A DNA stretch of 64,000 nucleotides from Ceratopteris richardii (taxonomy: Eukaryota > Streptophyta > Polypodiopsida > Polypodiales > Pteridaceae), in contig CM035416.1 of assembly GCA_020310875.1 (NCBI GenBank), positions 4,224,094 through 4,288,093 on the forward strand. The letters are read 5' to 3'. The notes below the pieces were generated by a model. That model was not told where the DNA came from. It made no database searches and saw only the letters and a list, made by a program, of their open reading frames with translations. The position numbers and the translations under genes are program-made. Positions 41,155 through 51,152 of the stretch are shown piece by piece (the first letter of the stretch is position 1; each line of letters begins with the position of its first letter).

Positions 41155-43715
41155 CAGTATTCATACAATGTGTGACTTATGCAATTATAGCCATCAAACC
41201 TAAAATCTCTAGCGATTGAAGAGAGCGCTTCAATCATTACAAGCATAGAGATCCCATTTTAATGATGTGTGGGATGGGTTTGATTTCCAGACTTATAGTT
41301 TCAAACATTTATTGTGTTCACTTGAATCATCCCTCACACATCATCGATGGCATCAGAAGGGCTAAAGCAAGTATAAATCAAGGAAGGTGGATCATGTTTT
41401 GGCTTTCATTTCTCTCGAGAAATGAAAGATGCTTGGATGAGGACTAAAGGATTGACTCTCATCTTGATCATGGAAGGACGTAGCTTAATTGGGAGATAAG
41501 TATTTTCCAAATTAATGATTAGTTTCAATATTTGTTTTTTATCTCTACTTTCATGTAGGGTGCATTTTTATCATTGAAGTATGGTAGTAAACTTCATTCT
41601 TGATAAGCTTGATGAAAATTATTGAAACCTACATGAAAGAGTATAAATATATCGAAACACTCATGAAACACAAGCATAGGCATGCATCTGCAAAAGAATG
41701 TTGGTGCATTTCTCCTTTTCAAAGAATGTTTTCATGCACAAAACATGTTTTCTTCTTGCTTAATGCTCAAGTCTATGCACATGAACGGATATATCTTTTT
41801 ACAAGCTAGCAAGTAGAATATTTGTGCATGATTGATAGGGAACATGCATTTTCAAGCTCAAGAAACTGCTTGGTATAAGGAGAATGCCAACATACACATG
41901 TACTAACATGCATTTGCATGCAAGAATAGGCATTCACATATGCATGATTGCTTGTTAAGTAGTTGAAGCTTTTATAAGTTTTCATTTGATTTCATCCCAA
42001 TGAGTGATGGAAATCAAAGATTGAACCTCAACATCAATTGATCTTTGACGTTCAATAAGAGGATGTTAGGTTCCATAGTTGTATCTCTGGTAAACGATGC
42101 AACTTGCTAAGCAATCATGGAAACATGAAAAAACTCTCTTAAAGAGTTAAACTTTTGGTTTCATTCAAGTTAGTTGAAGCTTCAAGAATAAACCAAAGTA
42201 AGTTATCTTTAGGAAAAGAGATAAATTCCTAAGGACTTCAAGCAAAGTGTGAACTTTTCATTTAGGAATAGAAAATTCCAAGAAATGGATCTCCAATCCA
42301 TGAACTTTTCCTAAACAAGTTATAAATTTCAAAGTTATGTGTTCATAGTAGTATTACTATTGGATCAATCATCAATAGATGCTTGGACTTTAAACATAAT
42401 TTTGATCACCAAAATATGTTTAAAGTACTCTAGTAACATCTAAAGATTGACCAATAATAATAAGTATTGTATCAAACTCAAGAAGAGAAATTAATATCAC
42501 ATAAATAAAAGTTCAAGACAAACTTTCATAATGGAATAGGAAACCATATCCTAAAGGTGATATTTATTCTCTAGTTTGATACTCAGGAAATGAGCACAAA
42601 TGAATTAGTAAAGCTTTTGGATATTGTTTGAAAGTCTCAGAATGTCTTTCAAATATCCTTCCAGTAAAGCAAAAGATTCCAAGATGAATCATTGGCTTAG
42701 TATTACTTGATTCCTTGGCAAAATCTCAAGTTCTTGAAAGACAAATCTCCCTAGATGAGAGTGAAAACTTTCAAGTTTAATAGCAAGTAGTTCCCAGTAA
42801 TCCCCAAATCACTGGTATTTCTACTTAATTCCAAATATTGATATAACCTAAAGGTGTTTAAAAGATTCTTAGCTTTGGAATCTAAGAGGCATCAGTGTAT
42901 GCTTGGACTTAAGTTGAGGGAAAGATCTCTAAAAATCCCACGGGGAAGCAAAGAAGCTTTCGATAGTTCAAGAGATCTTAAAGATAAAGGCTAAGTCTTT
43001 ATTTTAGTTGCAAGGTCAAGTAGACATGATCAAGCTTGGCCATGATTATCCAAGAATGTGCGATTGGAACTACTTTATAGATTGCCCAAGTATTGGCAAT
43101 AAAATTCCTTTTGGGAATTATTCACTCAAGTTCCATTTATCCAATGGGAAATTTTGAAAAGAGTAAGTTGTTCCAAGTCTGAACAGAGTGAAGAAATTCC
43201 AAGAATGTAGTTTGCAACCATGAAGACGGTACTTAAGTCTGCGGAAGGTAAAACATAATGTTTGCCTATCCTTAAAGGGATTTTGGTACACATCTAGAGA
43301 GCATGAGCAGATGCTTAAGACTTAAGCAGTAGAGAGATTCCTATATAAAGTCCCCGGGGTAGGTACCTAAAGCATCAGTAAGAAAGGAATCTAAAGACAA
43401 GAAGTTAAAAGCTCTTGTCACTACAAATTGGTCAAGGATAAACCAATTGAACTTGAAATTGTGAAAATTCAAGTATTTGGAATTCTGATTGGTTTTCATT
43501 TGAAAATCCTAGCAAAGAGGAATAGATATTCTATCAAGAGGTTTTCAAGTTTCCAAGGCAAAGCACGTGATTATGAGACGATCATGTGAAGGAATCAAAA
43601 CCTAGAATATCTAGTTAGAGATAATGCCTGAAACTTCAAAAATTCTTGTCAACAATTGAAGCGAGAAGGTTTTCTATCAAGAGATGTTTAGACTTTAGGA
43701 TAAAATTCAGTCACA

Positions 43716-43775
43716 CATCAATGTGAGTATAAAATAGGGTGGTACGGGACACCATATTTTATACTCGAATTGATG
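43716..43775. repeat. 60-nt imperfect hairpin
   Basis: The arms are CATCAAT, GAGTATAAAATA and GGTG on the left, paired with CACC, TATTTTATACTC and ATTGATG on the right. A GTACGGGA loop and small internal mismatches remain: 23 paired bases. It stands alone in non-coding DNA. Confidence 0.8.
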
Positions 43776-45157
43776 TAGGAAAGATGGTATGGAACATCGG
43801 ACCATGAAATGATGATTATCTTTTAGTCTTGAAAAAATCTTGCCGATAGATCTGATCCTCAAGGGAATTAAAGACTTCAAAGAAGAAGTTTAAATTCAAG
43901 GAGGGTAAAATTAGTATCTCAAGATATTTCAATATAACTTCAAGATCAAGGAAATAGAAGATATGAAGTAAGTAAATTCCAAGATCGTCTTGAAACACTT
44001 CAAGATAAAGTGTTGTTAATTCGGAAGTATTTCATAAATTTTTGAAAAAGTTGGACTTTGAGTTGATCTTTTCAACCAAGGATTTGATTGAATAAGTCAA
44101 GCATCAAGTTCCTAGTGTAACTTAGTAAATTCACTCTTTTGACTCAAAGAAATGCACAAGAATTACATTCTCAATAAGGAGTCAAAATGTCTAAATGTGA
44201 CCTAAACCTAGTCTCAAGTGAAGCATTATTTGAATAAAAAACTCATCAACACAACCTCAGTGGGTCAACACACTGATGTTGGCTACCACACTAGTATCTT
44301 GTGGTTGGATGATGTTTTTAATTTGCTTTGAATCTTTTTGAGAATCCAGCTTATTTCTCTTAAAGCTAGAAAAAATGCTTCAATAATCTTGTTGAAACAA
44401 ATCTTTGAGAAGTTAAAGTCCTGAGTCATCTAGACTTTGACTCATAGCAAGTTTATGTATCTTTGAAGTTTGAATTGGTTGTATGGAGTTTCAGTTATTT
44501 CTTCCCGCTTTCTAAATCTTTTGGAATTGGCTCAAATATGGTATCTGATTCCTTTTGCAAAAGGCCAGGGCTAGCCGGTTAGAACTAGATAACTAAATTG
44601 AACATTCTAGATAGATGTTATGTACAAGAACCTCTTCAATCTTCAAAAGATAATAAGTCTAAGTGGACTTATTTATTTGAGTTTGCTTCAAAGTTATAGC
44701 ATAAATGATTTCCTAGAGTCCAATATACTCTAGAATAGAGAAGTTAGGAATTGCTCAGTAGATTGAGAATTAGTCCTCTAGTCGGGTGAAAAAATCAAGT
44801 AAACTATTGGAAAGGAGTTAACCATTGTACAAAGATCCAAGTTAGATGTTTGGGACAACCAAACTTCAAGTTCTCCAAAAAAAATTCAAGTGAATCAAGA
44901 ATTCTCAAAATCTTGTGAGGGATAAGAATCTCATCTTCAATACTAATTCCATGCACCAGTCATGCCCAAAAATGGACTAGTAATTTGAATCCACTCAGTT
45001 CACATGTTTGTGCCTAGATCGCACATCGAGAAACTTTGAATTTTCCAGTAATGTTTTTAGATCCACCCTTACTTTGTACTTTGACTAGTTTATCAAAGTG
45101 CAAAGCGAGACAATGTTTTTGAATTATTTGGATAGAGATGCCACCACAGAGATGAGA

Positions 45158-45209
45158 CATGTTCTTCCAGTTCTAGAACATGACCATGTTCTTCTAGTTT
45201 TAGAACATG
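45158..45209. repeat. Two tandem near-palindromes
   Basis: CATGTTCTTCCAGTTCTAGAACATG at 45158-45182 is here given by its arms only: CATGTTCT pairs with AGAACATG. A second copy with the same arms lies at 45185-45209. They lie about 80 bp before the purine tract and LTR start at 45286. Confidence 0.75.
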
Positions 45210-45285
45210 AGGCTCAGTGGTTGCCTACAATATGTATATAGCTCTATTTTTGAGGATGAAAATTTTTTCCAAGGAGGGAAGAATG

Positions 45286-45717
45286 TAATAAAGTAAATCT
45301 ATGATCTAAGGGTTTGACCGGTTCAGACAAATCTGAAATCGGACACCGTTTGGTCACCTGTGTGTATGATCAAAGATCTCGAGTCTAGACTTACTAGAAG
45401 GTCATTTAGTCTTGTAACCAAGTGATCCACTTAGCCTAGTGGTTAAGACTCAAGGATTTGAACGAGGAGGTCTTGGGTTTAATCCCCATGGGATACATGG
45501 GGAGAGTGTTTTCCCCAAAGAGCTCGAGAACCTTCTAGAAGCATCCACTTGAGTTAACTCTAGTTAACTGGGACACGGCGAACATGCAGTTACATGCCTG
45601 ACACATGGATGGTTAGTATCCACCTGCCCAAGTAGGCAGTCCCCTGAAGAGAGCTATATATAGAGGCATTTGGTTGGGAGGAGAGTCATCTCTCTAGCAC
45701 GTGGTGGTCGTAATCTT
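45286..45717 (+). repeat. LTR-like segment, Gypsy chromovirus-type start
   Basis: The purine tract AAGGAGGGAAGAA directly precedes TGTAATAAAG at 45286, a typical start of a plant Gypsy 3' LTR. A tRNA-like module (45431-45497) and a TATA box GCTATATATAGAGGC (45652-45666) follow. The end is lost at about 45717, where Copia RNase H sequence begins. Confidence 0.6.
45431..45497 (+). other. tRNA-like module in Gypsy-type LTR
   Basis: Plus strand: TAGCCTAGTGG is a perfect A-box, followed by TTAAGACTC. TTGGGTTTAATCCCC is a T-arm whose B-box has one mismatch. Flanking GATCC and GGGAT could pair as an acceptor stem. It lies about 160-220 bp upstream of the TATA box in the same sense. Confidence 0.65.
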
Positions 45718-46227
45718 GCACAAGGGCACACTTAAAGAAGGTTTGTATTATGGATTTACTTCATATACAAGGATCAAGATATATAGTGATGCAGATTGGG
45801 CAAGTAACTCTAATGATAGAGGATCAACACATGGGTATTTGTGTTATGTGGGAGATAAATTAATTTCATGGTGTTCTAAGAAGCAACATACAGTTGCTTT
45901 ATCATCTACAGAAGTAGAGTACAAAGGTATGGTAGAAGCTGCAAAGGAAGTTAATGGCTAAAAACTCTTATGAAGAGTTTTGATATTGTTCAGAGTACTC
46001 CTATCATTTGTGGAGACAATATAAGTTCTTTGTATTTGGCAGCTAACCCTATGTTTCATGCCAGGACCAAACATATTGAGATTCAATATCATTTTCTGAG
46101 AGAGAAGGTTGTTGATAAAGAAATAGAAATCATGCATACTCCTACAAAGGATCAACTTGCAGATATGTTGACAAACATTTTGGATGGATCCAAGTTGCAG
46201 AGATTTGAAGATATGGCAGGGATATAG
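45718..46227 (+). pseudogene. Copia fragment D RNase H
   Basis: HKGTLKEGLYYGFTSYTRIK, IYSDADWASNSNDRGSTHGY, WCSKKQHTVALSSTEVEYKG, then in a shifted frame CGDNISSLYLAANPMFHART, KHIEIQYHFLREKVV and DQLADMLTNILDGSKL. It is related to the RNase H of element B but not the same family. The upstream pol is missing at about 45717. A frame change lies near 45960. Confidence 0.82.
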
Positions 46228-46253
46228 AAAATGCAAGTAATCACAATTCATGA

Positions 46254-46265
46254 TTGAGGGGGAGT
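46254..46265 (+). promoter_or_regulatory. Polypurine tract of Copia fragment D
   Basis: ATTGAGGGGGAGT-type tract directly before the LTR start TGTTGGAGCAAG at 46266. Confidence 0.75.
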
Positions 46266-47287
46266 TGTTGGAGCAAGACAATCAACAATTGATGATTATA
46301 TGAAGCTTAGGAGTGAAGACTTGAAGAAAAGATTGAAGCCTAAGAGCATGAAGTGAAGTAGAGGTTCACAAAGAGATGGTCTATATACACATGTATGTTA
46401 GCTTTGTAAATACTTCACAAATACTTGAAGTAATGCTGAATCCATACTCATATGTATATATGCACTTGTATATAGTCATGATATATATGAGAGATGAAGT
46501 ATAGATGAGATAGAGAGGAGTAGATCATAAGTTGAATGAGGATTATCCATCAGAAGTAAGATGAGTTGAATAGAAGAAGTTTTCTGAGAACTGCATGTCG
46601 ATCTTTTCTCCATTTCTCCTTCTGTGTTTGATCATTTCAAGAATCCTTTTGTAGATGTCTAAGTCCATAGTTAAGTCATCTATGGTCAAGATTTGATAGT
46701 CCAATTGTAATCAAGCTGAGAGAATTATGAGTAGGAACATTTGTATGTGAAGAAGTGATAGGTGTCTTCAGAAACAGGCGCAATCTCGATGATCAAAGAA
46801 TTGATTCTATCTCAGTGCATAGTGTAAAGTTTTACACAAATGAGGAGTTAAAATCTAAGTTGGAAGGTAAGCCATCTATTTCTAAAAGCATTTTATCAAA
46901 CTGGATATATTTTGTGAGCACCAACTGTTTAAAGTTGCATATGTAAAAGTCGCCTATAGAAAGTGCTTGTTTCAGACATAGGTTTACTTATTGGAGTAAA
47001 TCTAAATTTTTGTAATTTCTTTTGGAGAACTTTAACTTCGAGTAGTTGCGCAAACACTACAAGAGTTTTGTATCAAATTTTCATAGAAAATCTTAATCAT
47101 TTAGTTAGTCAATGAGTGAATTTTGTGAGGCAGACTTTTCTGAGTGAAGTTAGTTTTCATAGAGAAGTTGAGTGTTCATATTTTGGTAAAAGATTTCAAA
47201 ATTGGTGAAAGTTTTGAGCTATAATTGACATAGAGGTGTTCTAAACTCAAGTGTAGCTTGTCTTTTGGAGAGTAATCATCTCCATCA
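46266..47287 (+). repeat. 3' LTR of Copia fragment D
   Basis: It begins TGTTGGAGCAAG, the same first 12 bases as the LTR of element B, and ends near ATCTCCATCA at 47287, where the coding sequence of element C resumes. About 1.0 kb. No partner LTR was found on the other side of the debris block, so fragment D is truncated. Confidence 0.65.
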
Positions 47288-48302
47288 CTGATGGTAGTTC
47301 TTTCGCTTTGTCAGATGCTTTATTTGTGCCAAGGATCAAGAAAAATCTATTATCAATTTTTGCATTAGCCAAGATTGTCTTGGTTGTGAAATTTGTTGAT
47401 GACAGATGTATAGTTCATGATCTCTCAAATGGAGACATGATTATTTCTTTTGGCATTTTATATCGTGGGCTATATAAGCTTATAGACTATGAAAAATCTA
47501 TGAATGATTCAACATGTGAAGTACATAATTCTCAGCCTATGTCAGATGCAAAGCTTTGGCATGCACGCTTTGGTCATCTGAATGTTGCTAGTTTTCTATG
47601 CCTGCAAAAATCTAAAATGGTGCCCTCTTTGCCCAAACTTGAGGCACCTGGAAAACATGTCTCGCAAGGCTGTATTTTGGGCAAAATGAAGCATTCCTCC
47701 TTTCCAAAAGATGGTTTGGTTCGAGCTACTCAGAAATTGCAGCTTGTTCACAGTGATGTCTATGGTCCTATGCAGACACACTCTTTTGGAAACTATCTTT
47801 AATTCGTGGCTTTCATTGATGATTTTTCTAAGCATGCATGGGTATATCCATTGAAAGCAAAGTCCGAAGTGTTCATGTGCTTCAAACAGTTTTTGGTTTT
47901 GCCTAAAAATCTATCAGCATGTAAAATGGGCACCCTCCATTCTGATCGAGGGGAGGAATATATGTCTTCTGACTTTAATGCATTTCTGGTTGAACATGGG
48001 ATAAAATATCAGTGTATAGTGTCGTATACACCTCAACAGAATGGAGTTGTTGAACGAAAGAACATGTCACTCATGGAGATGGCGAGGTGTATGGTCAAGA
48101 GTCAGGCTTTACCACATAGTTTCTGGCTTGAGGCTATCATGTGTGCAACATATGTAATTAGCAGGTGTCCCACTAAAGCAGTGCAGTCTATCACTCCATA
48201 TGAGGCTTGGCATGGTCGCAAGCCATTTGTTTCTCAACTGCATGTTTTCAGTTGTCTTGCATATACATTAGTGCCTGAACAACATCGCAAGATATTGGAT
48301 GA
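47288..48302 (+). pseudogene. Element C protease end and integrase, first part
   Basis: It resumes at DGSSFALSDALFVPRIKKNL (protease end). GAG-pre is LWHARFGHLNVASFLCLQK with a Cys pair nearby. The integrase core gives VHSDVYGPMQTHSFGNYL (first Asp), a TAA, FVAFIDDFSKHAWVYPLKAK, TLHSDRGEEYMSSDF (second Asp) and QQNGVVERKNMSLMEMAR (Glu). The catalytic triad is intact. It is cut after EQHRKILDD by the TRIM. Confidence 0.87.
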
Positions 48303-48442
48303 TGTTGGGAATTGAACTCACAACCTCCCGGTTAGGAGTGCGATGGGCTAACCACTTGCCCCAAAAGCCATGGTTGAGGATTACTTCCTAATCCTCTCTC
48401 TTAAGGCGTGGTTCAACCATCTCCTACTAGGATTATGTGACA
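48303..48442 (-). repeat. TRIM LTR (3' LTR in element sense)
   Basis: 140 bp from TGTTGGGAATTG to TTATGTGACA. On the minus strand its end part (48364 down to 48303) is tRNA-like: TTGGGGC and TCCCAACA can pair as an acceptor stem, AAGTGGTTAGCCC is a D-arm with A-box character, and GAGTTCAATTCCC is a T-arm with a perfect B-box. The tRNA-like end coincides with the LTR end. Confidence 0.85.
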
Positions 48443-48723
48443 TTCCTGCCCCCTTAGACTAAGCATTGCCCTCAATGCTCACTTATGGACCCTTCTGAAT
48501 CTCTTGGACCCACTTTCCATGCATGAGCGCTTCCACCAACCTCAAACTCCAGCACATGGACCAAATTCGGACCTATCCCACCCTCCGTGGGTGCCCAAAT
48601 GCCCATGCCCGTTCATCCAAGGCCAGTTTCACACTCACCACAGATAAGCGCTTTTTCCAAGTGCCCACGGATGAGGCGCGAACCTCCGTCTCGCCCAATT
48701 TCTCAACTAGGCTCTGATACCAA

Positions 48724-48863
48724 TGTTGGGAATTGAACTCACAACCTCCCGGTTAGGAGTGCGATGGGCTAACCACTTGCCCCAAAAGCCATGGTTGAGG
48801 ATTACTTCCTAATCCTCTCTCTTAAGGCGTGGTTCAACCATCTCCTACTAGGATTATGTGACA
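48724..48863 (-). repeat. TRIM LTR (5' LTR in element sense)
   Basis: 140 bp with no difference from 48303-48442 found by eye. The tRNA-like part is at 48724-48785 on the minus strand, ending two bases before the primer site. Confidence 0.88.
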
Positions 48864-49270
48864 GATGATAAAGCAATAAAATGTATTTTTGTTGGATATA
48901 GTTCTGAAAGCAAAGGCTATCGTCTGTATCATCCACAGACTAAATGCATTTTGGTTAGTAGTGATGTTGTTTTTATGGAAGATGCTATTCAACCTTTACT
49001 TTCATGTACAAAAGAGACATCTGTTAGCTCCAAAGACATGTATGATACTTTGCTGCTTCTTTTCACAGGTGGACAGTCTAGTGCTGGTCCTAATGAGGCA
49101 ACTTCTCAGCCTTTGCAGGTTTCATGTGATGATGCATATCATTCCATTTCTGATGCAGATTTTCATGATGCACTTGTTGATGAGAGAGCTGATATTGAGG
49201 AGGCAAAAACTATGCCAAAATGGCAAATGCAGAGTTTGCGTGACAGCAAATTAAATGCACCTTTGTGATA
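48864..49270 (+). pseudogene. Element C integrase C-terminus and linker
   Basis: It continues after the TRIM as DDKAIKCIFVGYSSESKGYR and LYHPQTKCILVSSDVVFMED, the usual Copia integrase end, then a Ser/Asp-rich linker ending MPKWQMQSLRDSKLNAP. Joining across the TRIM restores one frame, which confirms the insertion site. Confidence 0.85.
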
Positions 49271-50200
49271 CCGTACTCGTTCAGGTTCTCATAGTGCCTC
49301 TTTTGCATCAGATTGATATGCTATGGCTCCCTCTAGTCTCTATGATGAGACCATTTAATGAAGTTTAAAATTCTGAACATTTGGATGGTTGCAATGCAAT
49401 CTGAATATGATGCTATCATGAAAAATGGTACCTAGTCTTTATGTGACTTGCGTCCTAACAAGAAGGACATTGGCACAAAGTGGGTATACAAGCTAAAGCA
49501 TAAACTTGATGGAACAATTGACAAGTATAAGGCTAGGCTTGTTTCAAAGGGTTATGCTCAGGAAAGAGGCATTGATTTTGATGAGACCCTTGCTCCTACT
49601 TGTTGAATGACTATTGTTCGTAGCATCTGTGCACCTGCATCTCATCGTGGTTGGAATGTACATCAGCTGGAGATTAAAACAACATCTGAATGGTGACTTG
49701 CATGAAGAAGTGAATGTTTTTTAGCCCTGTGGCTTTGTGCAAAAAGGGCATGAAAACCAAGTGTGCAGGTTAAAGAAGGAATTGTATGGTATAAAGCAAG
49801 CACCACATGCTTGGTATGAAAAGATACATGCCTATCTGCACATGGTTTTGAGAATAGTCCAACTGAAAGCACCTTATATGTTAAGCGTGCTAATGATGTA
49901 CTTCTAATCATTGTTGTGTATGTTGATGACATGTTGCTCACTGGTCCTCATGAGAAGCATATTGCTGATTTTTTAAGGCTGATTTGCATGCCTCATTTGA
50001 GATGTCTGATCTGGGGCATTTGCATCATTATTTGGGCATTCAATTTATGCACGTTGATAGTGGAATGGATTTGTGTCAAACAAAATATATTGACACATTA
50101 TTGCAGTGTTTTGGTCTTGAAGACTATAAACCTAATGCCACTCTTCATGATGTTGGGGATGCATTTGATGTTGTTCTCTATCAGTAGGTAGTTGGATGCT
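49271..50200 (+). pseudogene. Element C reverse transcriptase
   Basis: RT pieces in changing frames: DIGTKWVYKLKHKLDGTIDK, KARLVSKGYAQERGIDFDET, SPTESTLYVKRANDV, and VVYVDDMLLTGPHEKHI at about 49912-49960. Then HASFEMSDLGHLHHYLGIQF. Several stops (after NGT, after PTC) and deletions occur around 49600-49800. Confidence 0.83.
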
Positions 50201-50850
50201 TGATTTAGTTATGCATTACTTGGCCATATATCCAGTTTGTTGTCTCACAGATGAGCATGTTTATGCATTGCCTAAAAGTCAAGCAGTGGCAAGTAGTTAA
50301 GCGCATCTTTCTCTACTTGAGTAGTACCCAACTACTTGGATTATTTTATCCCTAGGGGGGATCACTATTACCAGATTTACATGCTTTTTCTGACTCTGAC
50401 TTGACTGATTTCTATGACACTCGTGTGTCCACTAGTGGTTTTTGCTTCATGCTTGGTAGCTCATGCATATCTTGGCTGAGCAAGAAGCATCCTATTGTGG
50501 CCACTTCCAGTTGTGAGGTTGACTATAGGGCAGCTTTCATAGCGACTGTTGAGTGTGTGTGGCTTAGATGCCTTATGGCTAATTTGGGTGTTGGCCAGTC
50601 TTCTGCCACCACCATCCTCACTGACAATTAGAGCACATTGCCAATTGTGAGGAACCCTGTGTTCCATGCTCGCACTAAGCACATTGAGGTGCATTATCAT
50701 TATGTCAGGGAGAGGTTCTCTACTAGAGAGATCCGCTTGGCATATGTGCCCAGGCAGGAGAACATTGTAAACCTTTTCATGAAGGCTCTACTTAGGGAGA
50801 AGTTTGAAGCTTTCCACAAAGCTTTGGGCTTACTTTCTTTTGTGGATTGA
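50201..50850 (+). pseudogene. Element C RNase H
   Basis: MTDFYDTRVSTSGFCFMLGS, WLSKKHPIVATSSCEVDYRA, SATTILTDN followed by TAG, then RNPVFHARTKHIEVHYHYVR, EIRLAYVPRQENIVNLFMKA and FHKALGLLSFVD. The stop at 50849 is followed by a purine-rich CCTAGGGGAAATT at 50911-50923 and the 3' LTR. Confidence 0.85.
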
Positions 50851-50923
50851 TTCCAGATAGCTTGGCACTTCCTTATACATGAGCGCCAGCTCCTTGTTCA
50901 CCCCATCACTCCTAGGGGAAATT

Positions 50924-51152
50924 TGTTGATATGTTTAGGTAGTGATGTGTGTGAACACACTAGGACCAACCGGGCACTTTTTTCCCTCTTTAGGAGGTTT
51001 TTCCCCCGACTTGTATTTATGTCTGTAGCCCTAATAGGCTACTTATCTTTGTACATTCTAATGGTAATACATTCAGTATTGTGTGTTGTGCTCCAAGCTT
51101 TTTCTTCTTCCTCATGCTCTTCGTATGCTTCTGCAGACGTCTAACTCTAACA
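50924..51152 (+). repeat. 3' LTR of element C
   Basis: 229 bp, TGTTGATATGTTTAGG to CTAACTCTAACA, followed by the duplication CATAT at 51153-51157. Many point differences from the 5' LTR. Confidence 0.88.

Larger units (their letters stand above)
40391..41230 (-). repeat. LTR-like debris with three tRNA-like modules
   Basis: On the minus strand a TATA box CTCTATATAAAG lies at 40509-40520, and three tRNA-like modules lie upstream of it (40575-40638, 40732-40792, 41090-41154). A direct repeat CATGTCGCAGCTATG occurs at 40951 and 40972. No coding similarity is seen. Composition and order resemble the U3 of an LTR; the borders are not found. Confidence 0.5.
41231..45285 (+). other. 4-kb non-coding AT-rich stretch
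   Basis: No open frame above about 70 codons and no domain. The sequence is purine-rich, with repeated words such as TCAAG and AAGATT. It ends with a phrase (GAGGATGAAAATTTTTTCC then AAGGAGGGAAGAA) like the purine tract before the 3' LTR of a plant chromovirus-type Gypsy, so it may be the eroded interior of such an element. A long hairpin (43716-43775) and two short ones (45158-45209) stand out. Confidence 0.5.
48303..48863 (-). mobile_element. TRIM element with tRNA-like LTRs
   Basis: 561 bp, flanked by GATGA (48298-48302 and 48864-48868). Two 140-bp LTRs appear identical by eye. A perfect initiator tRNA-Met primer site is on the minus strand at 48711-48722 (GCTCTGATACCA on plus), and a purine tract (AAGGGGGCAGGAA) lies next to the other LTR. 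The 281-bp interior has no coding role; the open frame at 48523-48717 is chance. It is a terminal-repeat retrotransposon in miniature that must be moved by proteins made elsewhere. Identical LTRs mean a recent insertion. Confidence 0.93.
39593..51152 (+). mobile_element. Element C: Ty1/Copia with nested insertions
   Basis: Flanked by CATAT (39588-39592 and 51153-51157) inside the G2 gag. LTRs of about 230 bp lie at 39593-39822 and 50924-51152. Gag start, protease end, integrase, RT and RNase H of one Copia family are on the plus strand. A block at about 40391-47287 splits gag from protease, and a TRIM at 48303-48863 splits integrase. The LTRs differ at many positions, so C is older than B and the TRIM. 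Confidence 0.9.

Noticed and set aside
41262..41809. Short open frames in the 4-kb non-coding block
   Set aside because: 60-69 codons, no motif, no repeat partner; below what can be supported.
40575..45497. Functional tRNA genes
   Set aside because: A- and B-boxes are present, but arms are incomplete or mispaired and no clear anticodon stem with conserved positions is seen; called tRNA-like only.
48523..48717. 64-codon frame inside the TRIM
   Set aside because: The TRIM interior is only 281 bp and the frame runs across the primer site; no similarity.
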